The notes: a model not told the origin generated them from the letters alone. DNA of 64,000 bases from Baekduia alba (GCF_028416635.1 NZ_CP114013.1:3844001-3908000), one strand, 5' to 3'; positions 35,188 through 43,732 are shown, counted from the stretch's first letter. A program made the numbers and translations.

Positions 35188-36798
35188 TCATCCCGCCAGG
35201 ACGCGCAGCGAGGTCGGGATCAGGTAGTGCGCCAGCACCTCGAACCGCGCCTTCTTGCCGTAGTACTCCAGCGGCTTGTTGGAGATCGGCGTGATGTCGG
35301 CGTCCTTGAAGAGCGCCGACTCCGCCGCGTTCCAGTCCGCGCATCCGGCCGTGCCGTCCTTCCCCTGTGCCGTGCTGACGCTCGCATCGTACTGCTTGTT
35401 GTTGAAGTGGCCGAAGTTGTTGCCCTTGGTCGGCGCGGGTCCCGAGAAGAACGGCACCAGCGTCGCCGGGTTGCTGACCCCGAGCCCGATCAGCGTCGCG
35501 CCCCACGCGCCCTTGCCGAAGACGACGGCCGAGGTCTGGTCGAAGGACCGCTCGTTGAGCTTGACGTCGGCGCCCAGTTGCTTCCACTGCCCCGCGAGGT
35601 ACTGCGCGGTGGCGGCGGTCGTCGGCGTCTCGTTGGGGTAGACCAGCTCGACCGCGAGCCGCTTGCCGTCCTTGGCCCGGATCCCGCCGGCGCCGGCGGT
35701 CCAGCCGGCCTGGTCCAGCGCGGCTTTCGCGCCGTCGAGGTCGAAGGCGGGCGTGAAGCCCTTCATCGTGTCGCCGCCGCAGATCTTCGGGTCGGCGATC
35801 GTGCCGTTGGCGGGCTTGCCGAGGCCGCCCGTGTCGACCTTGGCCAGGTCGGCGAGGTTCAGGCCCTGGATCAGCGCGCGCCGGACCGCGACGTCGGACA
35901 CGGCCTGGTCGGGCGTCTGGTTGAAGACGACCTCCTGGCCCATGAACATGCCGCCGGCGTGGAACAGGCCCGCCGCCTTCAGGCGGGTGGTCTCCGACCC
36001 CTGCACCGCCGCGACGCCGAGCTGGCCGCTGATGAGGAGGTTGGCGGTGGTGGTCGGGCTGGTCACGACCTTGAAGGTGACCTTGGCCGGGATGCCCTCG
36101 GAGGCGGTCGTCTGGCCCTTCGGCCCCCACGTGTAGCCCTTGCGCAGGACGTAGTCGTAGTGGTCGCCGGGCACGGCCTTGGCGAGGACGTAGGGCCCGG
36201 AGCCGTCGGTGGTGGCCTTCAGCGTGCCGCGGTTCGTCAGGCCCTTGGCGCAGACGAGCGGCAGCTCGGCGATGTTCTGCATGAAGAACGGCGCGTCGAC
36301 CGGCAGCTTGACCGCCACCGTGCTCGCCGCCGCGTCGGCCGTGGCCGTCGTGCCCACCGGCACGCGGCTGCCGGCCATCGGCGACTCGTTCTTGGCGTCG
36401 CCGACGTAGTTGATGTTGTCGGCGACGACCTTGGCGTCCATCGGCGTGCCGTCGGCGCAGGTGACGCCCTTGCGGACCGTCAACGCGTAGGACTTGCTGC
36501 CGGGCTTCCACGCCGTGACGACCTCGGGCGTGACCTGGCCGTTGTCGAGCACCTTGACCGGCGTGTCGTAGGCGAAGGTGTTGAGCAGCAGGTTGGACCC
36601 GCTGACCGACCGCTGGGGATCCAGGCTCCCGGGATCGGCGTCGACGGCGAGCGTGAGCGTGGCGCCGGACACGACCTTGGCGTCCTTGGCGTCGGTGCCG
36701 CCCCCGCTGCTCCCGCAGCCCGCCAGCGCGGACGCGGCGGCAAGGGCCAGCGTCACTGCGGCGACGCCGCAGCTCGTGCGTGAGTGCTTCATTGACAC
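35188..36798 (-). CDS. Peptide ABC transporter substrate-binding lipoprotein (SBP family 5)
   Basis: 536 residues. A lipoprotein signal with lipobox LAGC (about residues 25-28) is followed by the SBP_bac_5 fold: DADPGSLDPQRSVSG, LLLNTFAYDTPVKV, a long middle domain, and the family's C-terminal NNFGHFNNKQYDA segment. It captures peptides or similar amphipathic ligands outside the membrane. GTG 36798 is chosen because GGAGGAG lies 5 bases upstream; ATG 36792 is the alternative. It is the first gene of the importer operon. Ligand specificity cannot be read from sequence; the flanking enzymes suggest a peptide. Confidence 0.93.
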   Translation of the reverse strand: MSMKHSRTSCGVAAVTLALAAASALAGCGSSGGGTDAKDAKVVSGATLTLAVDADPGSLDPQRSVSGSNLLLNTFAYDTPVKVLDNGQVTPEVVTAWKPGSKSYALTVRKGVTCADGTPMDAKVVADNINYVGDAKNESPMAGSRVPVGTTATADAAASTVAVKLPVDAPFFMQNIAELPLVCAKGLTNRGTLKATTDGSGPYVLAKAVPGDHYDYVLRKGYTWGPKGQTTASEGIPAKVTFKVVTSPTTTANLLISGQLGVAAVQGSETTRLKAAGLFHAGGMFMGQEVVFNQTPDQAVSDVAVRRALIQGLNLADLAKVDTGGLGKPANGTIADPKICGGDTMKGFTPAFDLDGAKAALDQAGWTAGAGGIRAKDGKRLAVELVYPNETPTTAATAQYLAGQWKQLGADVKLNERSFDQTSAVVFGKGAWGATLIGLGVSNPATLVPFFSGPAPTKGNNFGHFNNKQYDASVSTAQGKDGTAGCADWNAAESALFKDADITPISNKPLEYYGKKARFEVLAHYLIPTSLRVLAG

Positions 36799-36872
36799 AG
36801 CTTCTCCTCCGGTTTCGGTGCCCCGCGGTCAATGCGACCCGTTCATACGCTCGCGCGGCTGATGGCATCGCG

Positions 36873-36918
36873 ATTATCGGGGGCGTCGCCTCCTCAGCGG
36901 ATCGTCGGCCCGGACGAA
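36873..36918 (-). promoter_or_regulatory. Importer-operon control region: operator site 3 and -10-like box
   Basis: A-TCGTC-GGCCCG-GACGA-A (36901-36918) repeats the half-sites and N6 spacing of the elements at 23990 and 25751. It overlaps the last codons of the M17 gene and lies 102 bases before the importer start. A GATAAT box (minus strand, 36878-36873) follows 22 bases after it, which places the element over the -35 region, as expected for an activator. The core here is not fully palindromic. Confidence 0.55.
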
Positions 36919-38396
36919 TTGTTGCCCGCCGTCTGGTCGGCCGAACCAGAGTCGCGCCCCGCGGCCGCGGCGTCCAGCAGGAAGCGCGCGAGCGTCCGCG
37001 CGCCGGTGCCGTTGGCCCCTTCGGCCCACGCGCGGTCACCGCGCGGACGCATCACGCTGATCCCGAGGTCCATGTGCGCCCACGGCACGTCGGCGACGAA
37101 GTGGCGCAGGTACAGGCCGGCCAGGACGGCGCCCGGCGCGTAGGCGAAGGCGGGGTCGCGGTTGCGCAGGTCGGCGACGCCGGAGCGCAGGTGGTCGAGG
37201 TAGCCCTCGTGCAGCGGGAGCTCCCAGCCGGGCTCGCCGGACGCGGCGCCGGCGGCGACGAGCCGCGCCACCGCGGCGCGGTCGGTGCCCAGGCCGGCCC
37301 ACATGCGCGGCCCGAGGCCGGTCTGCGAGGACAGCGTGGCGAGGTCGACGATCAGCGACGGCGCCGCCTCGGCCGTGTAGGCGAGCACGTCGGCCAGGAC
37401 GAGGCGGCCCTCGCAGTCGGTGTCGACGACCTCGGTCGTCAGCCCGTTGCGATGGCGCAGCACGTCGCCGACCCGGAAGGCCGAGCCGCTCGGCAGGTTC
37501 TCCGCGCACGCGAGGTAGCCGCGCAGGTGGGTGTCCAGGCCCAGCCGGTCGGCCGCGACGAACGCCCCGATGACCGCCGCGGCGCCGGCCATGTCGGCCT
37601 TCATCGTCTGCATCTCGAGGTTGGTCTTGATCGACAGGCCGCCCGCGTCGAACGTGATGCCCTTGCCGACGAGCGCGATGTGCGGGTCCTCGGGCCGGCC
37701 GCGCTCGAGCTCGATGAGCGCCGGCGGGTTGGCGCTGCCGGCGCCGACGGCCAGCAGGCCGCCGAAGCCGCCCTGGGCCAGCTCGCGGCCCTCGCGCACG
37801 CGCACGGTGAACCCGTGGACGGCGCCGAGCTCGCGGCAGCGGTCGGCCAGGGCCAGCGGCGGCAGGTCGCCGGGCGGCGTGTTGACGAGGTCGCGCGTGA
37901 CGCCGGCGGCCTCGCCGAGCGCCGCGCCGAGGGCGACCGCGTCGGGGTCGCCGCCGACCAGGACGACCTCCTCGGCCCGGGACGCCGTGGCGCGCGAGCG
38001 GTAGGCGTCGAAGCGGTAGGCGCCAAGCGCCCAGCCCTCGGCGACGGCCGTCGCGGCGGCCGCGTCGGCCGACGCGTACGCGGCGGCCAGCAGGCTGGCG
38101 ACCCGGGGCCGGTCGGCGACGCGCCCGGCCGCCATGGCGGCGGTGCGCAGCGCGCCGAGGTCGGCGGCCCCGACGCCGACGAGCAGCACGTCGGGCCCGC
38201 CGGCGGCCGGGGCGACCCAGGCGTGCGCGCCGAGCACGTGCGGCGCGAGCCGCGCGGCGAGCGCCGCCGCCGCGGCGCCGGCCGGCCCCAGCGCGCGCAG
38301 CGCCGCCTCCGGCACGGTCCCGTCGGCCAGCACCGGCACGGCGAGCGCCGCGAAGCCGTCGGGCTCCAGCGGCCCGTCCGATGACGTGTACCTCAT
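36894..38396 (-). CDS. M17 leucyl aminopeptidase
   Basis: 500 residues from ATG 38396 (AAGGGG about 8 bases upstream). The catalytic domain has the M17 motifs GKGITFDAGGLSIK and TDCEGRLVLAD (the usual NTDAEGRL, with Cys in place of Ala), plus KADMAGAA and HMDLGIS, giving the two-metal site. The enzyme is cytoplasmic and removes N-terminal residues or splits dipeptides such as Cys-Gly. It lies between the importer operon and the divergent M20/GNAT/lyase operon, which agrees with a role in cleaving imported peptides. Confidence 0.93.
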   Translation of the reverse strand: MRYTSSDGPLEPDGFAALAVPVLADGTVPEAALRALGPAGAAAAALAARLAPHVLGAHAWVAPAAGGPDVLLVGVGAADLGALRTAAMAAGRVADRPRVASLLAAAYASADAAAATAVAEGWALGAYRFDAYRSRATASRAEEVVLVGGDPDAVALGAALGEAAGVTRDLVNTPPGDLPPLALADRCRELGAVHGFTVRVREGRELAQGGFGGLLAVGAGSANPPALIELERGRPEDPHIALVGKGITFDAGGLSIKTNLEMQTMKADMAGAAAVIGAFVAADRLGLDTHLRGYLACAENLPSGSAFRVGDVLRHRNGLTTEVVDTDCEGRLVLADVLAYTAEAAPSLIVDLATLSSQTGLGPRMWAGLGTDRAAVARLVAAGAASGEPGWELPLHEGYLDHLRSGVADLRNRDPAFAYAPGAVLAGLYLRHFVADVPWAHMDLGISVMRPRGDRAWAEGANGTGARTLARFLLDAAAAGRDSGSADQTAGNNSSGPTIR

Positions 38397-38422
38397 GTTG
38401 CTCGCCCCTTCCCGCACGGTGG

Positions 38423-38440
38423 ATCGTCGAGCGCGAACGC
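38423..38440. promoter_or_regulatory. Weak operator-like site in M17/M20 divergent promoter (M17 side)
   Basis: A-TCGTC-GAGCGC-GAACG keeps the complete left half of the putative PucR element at the same spacing, preceded by GG as at 25749 and 36899, but the right half matches poorly. It lies 26 bases upstream of the M17 start. Confidence 0.3.
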
Positions 38441-38495
38441 TAGGCGCGCGCGAGGCCGCGACGTCTGTCCTGGCGACCCTGATCCAGACGGGAAG

Positions 38496-38513
38496 TTCGG
38501 ATGGCCCGACGAA
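38496..38513. promoter_or_regulatory. Weak operator-like site in M17/M20 divergent promoter (M20 side)
   Basis: T-TCGGA-TGGCCC-GACGA-A keeps the complete right half and TCG of the left half of the putative PucR element at the same N6 spacing. It lies 35 bases upstream of the M20 start at 38549. Confidence 0.35.
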
Positions 38514-38548
38514 CACCCGCGCGCCGACGCGGTGCAGGCTGATCGGCG

Positions 38549-39709
38549 ATGCGAACCAGCGCTCTGGCCCACTCCGACGCCGCCGCCCTGCTCGCGGCGC
38601 TTACGGCCGACCTGCCCACGCTCACCGACGACATCCTGTCGCTCGTCCGCTGCGAGTCGCCGTCGTCGGACCTCGCGGCCGTCGCGCGCTCCGCGCGCGC
38701 CATCGCGGCGCTCGGCACCGCGCGGCTCGGCGTCGCGCCCGAGCTGCTCGTCGTCGACGGCTGCACGCACGTGCGCTGGACCTTCGGCCCCGGGCCGACC
38801 CGCGTGCTGCTGATCGGCCACCACGACACGGTCTGGCCGGTCGGCTCCCTGGCCGCCCACCCGGCCGAGGTGAGCGGCGGCATCCTGCGCGGCCCGGGCT
38901 GCCTCGACATGAAGGCCGGCGTCGCCATGGCCATCCACGCGCTGGCCGCGCTGCGCGAGCGCGACGGCGTGGCGCTGCTGGTCACCGGCGACGAGGAGAT
39001 CGGCTCGCGCTCGTCGCGCGCCCTGATCGCCGCCGCGGCCGAGGGCTGCGAGGCGGTCCTCGTCCTCGAGCCCGCCGCGGACGGCCGCCTGAAGGTCGCG
39101 CGCAAGGGGCGGTCGCACTACGAGGTCGCGATCACCGGCCGGGCGGCGCACGCCGGGCTGGAGCCCGAGAAGGGCGTCAACGCCGCGCTCGAGCTCGCCC
39201 GTCAGGTCGTCGCCGTCGACGGGCTCGCCGATCCCGCCCACGGCACCACGGTGACGCCCGGCGTGCTGCGCGCCGGGCGCTCGTCGAACACGGTGGCCGA
39301 CGCCGCGTCCTTCAGCATCGACGTCCGCAGCGCCACGACCGCCGAGCTCGACCGCGTCGACGCGGCGCTGCGCGCGCTGCGCCCGACGCTCGCCGAGGCG
39401 CGCGTCAGCGTCGACGGCGGGATCGACCGACCTCCCCTGGAACGCTCCGCGTCGGATGCGCTCTTCGCGCTCGCGGCTGAGCTGGCGCCGGGCGCCGGCA
39501 TCGACGGGCTCGAAGGCGCCGCCGTCGGCGGCGGCTCGGACGGCAGCCTCACCGCCGCGCAGGGCATCCCGACCCTCGACGGGCTCGGCGCCATCGGCGA
39601 CGGCCTGCACGCCGAGCACGAGCACGTCGTGCTCGACGCGCTGCCGGGCCGGACGGCGCTGGTCGCGCTGCTGGCCAGCCGGCTCCTGGACGAAGGCGTC
39701 CCGGCATGA
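38549..39709 (+). CDS. M20 family metallopeptidase, carboxypeptidase G2-like
   Basis: 386 residues. Two-zinc M20 motifs are clear: GHHDTVWPVGSLAAHP, GPGCLDMKAGVAMAIHA and LVTGDEEIGSRSSR, with the dimerisation domain beginning near RKGRSHYEVAITGRAAHAG. The GCLDMKAG variant and overall length fit the glutamate carboxypeptidase/CPG2 branch, which releases C-terminal Glu or acidic residues from N-acyl or peptide substrates. It starts an operon of four genes with overlapping ends: this gene, a GNAT protein, a second M20 enzyme and the lyase-hydratase fusion. Confidence 0.9.
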   Translation: MRTSALAHSDAAALLAALTADLPTLTDDILSLVRCESPSSDLAAVARSARAIAALGTARLGVAPELLVVDGCTHVRWTFGPGPTRVLLIGHHDTVWPVGSLAAHPAEVSGGILRGPGCLDMKAGVAMAIHALAALRERDGVALLVTGDEEIGSRSSRALIAAAAEGCEAVLVLEPAADGRLKVARKGRSHYEVAITGRAAHAGLEPEKGVNAALELARQVVAVDGLADPAHGTTVTPGVLRAGRSSNTVADAASFSIDVRSATTAELDRVDAALRALRPTLAEARVSVDGGIDRPPLERSASDALFALAAELAPGAGIDGLEGAAVGGGSDGSLTAAQGIPTLDGLGAIGDGLHAEHEHVVLDALPGRTALVALLASRLLDEGVPA

Positions 39710-40593
39710 CGGGCGGCGAGTCGCCCGTGCTCAGCTCACCCGACGTGGACGACCTCGTCGCGGACGCCGCCGTCGTCGCCCGCGCGGCGGCCGACCATTC
39801 CGGGGTCGAGGTCCGCGAGATCGACGACCTCGGCGAGCTCGACGCCGTCGGCGCCCTGCTGACGGCGATCTGGGATCGCGAGGCCCAGGGCCGGACGATG
39901 ACGACCAGCCTGCTGCGCGCCCTGTCGATCACCGGCCACTACGTCGCCGGGGCGTTCGCCGGCGACCGCCTCGTCGGCGCGGCGGTGGGCTTCTTCGCCG
40001 CGCCACCGGCCGCGGTGCTGCACAGCCACATCGCCGGCGCCGACCCGACGGCCGCCGTGCGCGGGGTCGGCTACGCCCTCAAGCTCCACCAGCGCGCGTG
40101 GGCGCTGCGCCGCGGCGTGAGCACGGTCACCTGGACCTTCGACCCGCTGGTGCGCCGCAACGCGCACTTCAACATCACCAAGCTGGGCGCGCGGGCCGTG
40201 GCCTACCTGCCCAACTACTACGGCGCGATGAACGACGGGCGCAACGCCGGCGAGGAGAGCGACCGCCTCCTGCTGGAGTGGGACCTGGTCGCGTCCGCGG
40301 TCGTCGCGGCCGGCCACGGGCCCGCGGTCGCGGCCGCGCGCGCCGACGCGCCCTGCGTGCTGGCCATCGCGCCCGACGGCAGCCCGGCCCGCGCCGAATG
40401 GGACGGCGGCCCCGCCGTCCTGTTCGTGCCCGCCGACATCGAGCAGATGCGCGCCAACGCCCCGGGGCTGGCGCGCGCGTGGCGGCTGGCGGTGCGCGAG
40501 GCGCTGGGCGACGCGCTGGCCGCCGGCGGCGCGGTCGTCGGGTTCCGCCAGAGCGAGGGCTACGTCATCGACCGCGCGGGGCCGCGCCGATGA
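39706..40593 (+). CDS. GNAT superfamily acyltransferase of the COG3375 type
   Basis: 295 residues. The family-type motifs include a FAGDRLVGAAVGFF strand, LHSHIAGADPTAAVRGVGYALKLHQRAWAL (acyl-CoA-binding region, with G-x-G-xA) and TWTFDPLVRRNAHFNITKLGARAVAYLPNYYG. Proteins of this group are often encoded with N-succinylamino acid racemases, where a GNAT enzyme acylates D-amino acids so that the racemase and an L-specific deacylase can invert them. It lies between two M20 hydrolase genes with ATGA overlaps on both sides, and the racemase is at 22856. The donor and acceptor are inferred, not visible. Confidence 0.8.
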   Translation: MTGGESPVLSSPDVDDLVADAAVVARAAADHSGVEVREIDDLGELDAVGALLTAIWDREAQGRTMTTSLLRALSITGHYVAGAFAGDRLVGAAVGFFAAPPAAVLHSHIAGADPTAAVRGVGYALKLHQRAWALRRGVSTVTWTFDPLVRRNAHFNITKLGARAVAYLPNYYGAMNDGRNAGEESDRLLLEWDLVASAVVAAGHGPAVAAARADAPCVLAIAPDGSPARAEWDGGPAVLFVPADIEQMRANAPGLARAWRLAVREALGDALAAGGAVVGFRQSEGYVIDRAGPRR

Positions 40594-41909
40594 GCGCCGC
40601 GTCCGACGTCGTGGAGCTGTGCGCCCAGCTCATCGCGATCGACTCCACCAACTTCGGGCCGGCCGGGGCCAAGGGCGAACGGGAGGTCGCCGACTACTTC
40701 GTCCCGCTGCTGCGCGCCGCGGGCTACGACCCGACCGTGCTCGAGTCGGCGCCGACGCGCGCCAACGTCGTGGTCCGCGTCACGGGGACCTCGCGCGAGC
40801 TTCCGGCGCTGCTCGTCCACGGGCACCTCGACGTGGTGCCCGCCGCGGCCGAGGACTGGTCGGTGCCGCCGTTCGCGGGGCGGGTCGCCGACGGCTTCGT
40901 CTGGGGCCGTGGCGCGACCGACATGAAGGACATGATCGCGTCGATGCTCGCCACGCTGCTCGCGTGGGCGCGCGAGGGCGTGCGCCCCCGTCGCGACCTC
41001 GTCTTCGCGTTCGTCGCCGATGAGGAGGACGACGGGCAGCGCGGCGCCGAGTGGCTCGTCGACGAGCACCCCGAGCTGTTCGCCGGCGTCGCGGCCGCGA
41101 TCGGCGAGGCCGGCGGCGCGCCGGTCGACGTCGCCGCGCCCGACGGGACCACGCACCGCTTCTACCCCGTGGCCGTCGCCGAGCGCGGCTCGCTGCACAT
41201 GTCGGTCCGCGCGACCGGCACCGCCGGCCACGGCTCGCAGCGCAACGACGACAACGCGGTCGTCCACCTCGTCGCGGGCCTCCAGCGCCTAGCGGCGCAC
41301 CGCTGGCCGCTGCGGCCGACGCCGGCGACGCAGGCCTTCCTCGAGCAGGCGACGCGCACGCTGGGCCTCGACGTCGACGTCCGCACCGAGGCCGGGATCG
41401 AGGCCGCGCTGGACCGCTTCGGCGCGCTGCGCCCGTTCGTCGAGCCGGCGCTGCGGTGCTCGACGACGCTGACCGTGCTCGAGGCCGGCAACAAGATGAA
41501 CGTGATCCCCAGCGCCGCGCGGGCCGAGATCGACGTCCGCTCGCTGCCCGGCACCGACGACGCGATGCTCGCGATCGTCGACGAGCTCCTCGGCCCGGCG
41601 GTGTCGCGCACCATGCTGTCCGACAGCCGGGCGATCGCCGCCCCGCTGGAGTCCCCGTGGTACGACGCGATCGCGCGCTGCGTGGTCGCGGCGGACCCCG
41701 AGGCGACGGTCCTGCCGTTCTGCATGGCCGGCGGCACCGACGCCAAGCCCTTCTCGCGCCTGGGCATCCCCTGCTACGGCTTCGCGCCGCGCGGGCCCGA
41801 CCCCGAGGGCCGCGTGCCGTCCGGCGCCCACGGCGTCGACGAGCGCATCCCGGTGGCGGCGCTCGAAGGCGGCGCCCGGATGCTCCGCGCGCTGCTCGAG
41901 ACGATCTAG
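40590..41909 (+). CDS. M20 family deacylase (ArgE/DapE/acetylornithine deacetylase type)
   Basis: 439 residues. It opens with a typical IDSTNFGPAGAKGEREVADYF segment, then the metal motifs VHGHLDVVPA, GRGATDMKDMIASMLA and VADEEDDGQRGAEW, the dimerisation-domain TGTAGHGSQ, and a C-terminal AHGVDERIPV ligand segment. The architecture is that of ArgE/DapE-type N-acyl-amino acid deacylases. With the GNAT protein just upstream and the racemase in the region, N-succinyl- or N-acetyl-L-amino acids are probable substrates. It overlaps the GNAT gene by 4 bases and is followed after one base by the lyase-hydratase fusion. Confidence 0.9.
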   Translation: MSAASDVVELCAQLIAIDSTNFGPAGAKGEREVADYFVPLLRAAGYDPTVLESAPTRANVVVRVTGTSRELPALLVHGHLDVVPAAAEDWSVPPFAGRVADGFVWGRGATDMKDMIASMLATLLAWAREGVRPRRDLVFAFVADEEDDGQRGAEWLVDEHPELFAGVAAAIGEAGGAPVDVAAPDGTTHRFYPVAVAERGSLHMSVRATGTAGHGSQRNDDNAVVHLVAGLQRLAAHRWPLRPTPATQAFLEQATRTLGLDVDVRTEAGIEAALDRFGALRPFVEPALRCSTTLTVLEAGNKMNVIPSAARAEIDVRSLPGTDDAMLAIVDELLGPAVSRTMLSDSRAIAAPLESPWYDAIARCVVAADPEATVLPFCMAGGTDAKPFSRLGIPCYGFAPRGPDPEGRVPSGAHGVDERIPVAALEGGARMLRALLETI

Positions 41910-41910
41910 C

Positions 41911-43725
41911 GTGCCGGCGCGATCGATCCTGGTCGTTCCGGGCCACCGGGCGACGATGCACGCCAAGGCGCTGGCGTCGGCCGCCGACGAGGTCGTCCTC
42001 GACCTCGAAGACGCCGTCCTCCCGGCCGACAAGGACGCGGCGCGCGAGCAGGTGCGCGCGACGCTCGCGCAGCCGGAGTGGCGGGCGCGCCGCGTGGCGG
42101 TGCGGGTCAACGCGCCGGGGACGGCCGAGCACGCCGCCGACCTGGCGCTGTGCGCATCGCTGCGCAATAAGCAACTCTCAGTTGTCGTGCCGAAGGTCGA
42201 GCGGCCGGCCGACCTCGACGCGGCGTGCGCCGCGCTCGGCGCGGCGGTCGGCATCCAGGCGCTGATCGAGACGCCGCGCGGGCTGCTCGGCGCGGTCGCG
42301 ATCGCCGAGCGCGACGCGGTGCGCGCGCTGATCCTCGGCTACGCCGACCTCGCCAGCGCGCTCGGCCGCCGCGGCGACGACGGATGGCGCGTGCAGCGCG
42401 AGCTGCTGCTGACCGCGGCGCGCGCCGCGGGCGTGGCCGCGATCGACGGCCCCTTCTTCGGGCTGCGCGACGCGCGCGGGCTGGCCGCCGCCGCCCGCGA
42501 CGTGCGCGCGCTCGGCTTCGACGGCAAGTGGGCCATCCACCCCGACCAGATCGCGCCGATCAACCGGGCGTTCACCCCGACCGCCGGCGAGCGGGCGTGG
42601 GCGGGGCGCGTCGTCGCGGCGCTGGAGGACGCCGGCGCGACGACGGTCGACGGCGCCATGGTCGACGCGGCGATGGCGCGGCGGGCGCGGCGGCTGCTGG
42701 CCCTGCCGGTCGCCGAGGCCGGCGAGGAGGCGGACGAGGACGGCACGGCCGTCGCGCCGCCCTACTACGACGACCTCGCGGTCGGCGACGTCTTCCACAG
42801 CCCGGGCCTGACGATCACCGGCGGGCACGCCGCGCTGCACCAGGCCGTCGTCGGCGACCGCTTGCGCCTGGCGCTCGACGAGGACCTGCACGAGGCCGTC
42901 ACCGGGCGGCGCGGGCTGCTCGCCCACCCGATGCTCGTCTGCGACCTGGCGATCGGGCAGTCGACGGCGCCGACGGGGCGCGTGCTGGGCAACCTCTTCT
43001 ACCGCGGCCTGGGCTGCCGGCCGGTCACCGTCGGCACGACGCTGCGGACGCGGACCGAGGTCGTCGCGCGCCGCGACGCCTCGCGCGGGCGCGGCGTCGC
43101 CGCCCTGCGCGTCACGACCGTGGACGCCGCCGGCGCGCCGGTCCTGGACTTCTGGCGCTGCCCGCTGCTGCCGGCCCACGGCGACGGGAGCGCGCCGACG
43201 CCCGCCGACGACGACCTCTCCGCCGTCGGCGCGCCGGTCGACGCCGCCGCGCTCGTGCCGGCCGGCTGGACGCTCGCGCCGCTGCGCGAGCAGCCGCTCG
43301 GCCCGCTGCTCGCCGACCTCGCAGTGGGCGATCGCTTCACGGTCGAGGCGGGCGAGACCGTCACCTCCGCGCCCGAGCTCGCGCGCCTGTCGCTGAACCT
43401 CGCGATGACGCACACCGACGCGCGCACCAGCGTCTACGGCCGGCGGCTGGTCTACGGCGGCCACGTCATCGGCATCGCCGCCGCGCACGTCACGCGCGCC
43501 CTGCCCGACCTGGCGACGATCCTCGCGTGGGCGTCCTGCGACCACCTCGGCCCGACGTTCGAGGGCGACCTGCTGCGCACGCGTATCGAGGTCACGTCGG
43601 TCGAGCCGCGCGCCGACGGCGGCCTGCTCGGCCTCCGCGTGCAGACGTCCGCCCAGAGCGCCGGCGACGGCGACGACGCGGCGACCGCCGTCCTGGACTG
43701 GCGGCTGGTCGCGCTGATGCCCTGA
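41911..43725 (+). CDS. Fused CitE-type methylmalyl/citramalyl-CoA lyase and double MaoC (mesaconyl-CoA hydratase-like) protein
   Basis: 604 residues from GTG 41911. Residues 1-270 are an HpcH/HpaI-CitE lyase: VPGHRATMHAKALASAADEVVLDLEDAV in two parts, VRVNAPGT, VVPKVERP, ALIETPRGLLGA, LGYADLASALG, IDGPFFG and GKWAIHPDQI. Residues 285-604 are two hot-dog domains of the MaoC type, with YYDDLAVGDVFHSPG and SLNLAMTHTDARTSVYGRRLVYGGHVIG, as in mesaconyl-CoA hydratase. One chain could thus hydrate mesaconyl-CoA to beta-methylmalyl-CoA and split it to glyoxylate and propionyl-CoA. Archaeal and bacterial versions known to me are separate proteins. Methylaspartate ammonia-lyase and a CoA-transferase are encoded 12 kb away in the same region. 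Confidence 0.88.
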   Translation: MPARSILVVPGHRATMHAKALASAADEVVLDLEDAVLPADKDAAREQVRATLAQPEWRARRVAVRVNAPGTAEHAADLALCASLRNKQLSVVVPKVERPADLDAACAALGAAVGIQALIETPRGLLGAVAIAERDAVRALILGYADLASALGRRGDDGWRVQRELLLTAARAAGVAAIDGPFFGLRDARGLAAAARDVRALGFDGKWAIHPDQIAPINRAFTPTAGERAWAGRVVAALEDAGATTVDGAMVDAAMARRARRLLALPVAEAGEEADEDGTAVAPPYYDDLAVGDVFHSPGLTITGGHAALHQAVVGDRLRLALDEDLHEAVTGRRGLLAHPMLVCDLAIGQSTAPTGRVLGNLFYRGLGCRPVTVGTTLRTRTEVVARRDASRGRGVAALRVTTVDAAGAPVLDFWRCPLLPAHGDGSAPTPADDDLSAVGAPVDAAALVPAGWTLAPLREQPLGPLLADLAVGDRFTVEAGETVTSAPELARLSLNLAMTHTDARTSVYGRRLVYGGHVIGIAAAHVTRALPDLATILAWASCDHLGPTFEGDLLRTRIEVTSVEPRADGGLLGLRVQTSAQSAGDGDDAATAVLDWRLVALMP

Positions 43726-43732
43726 GCCCGGA

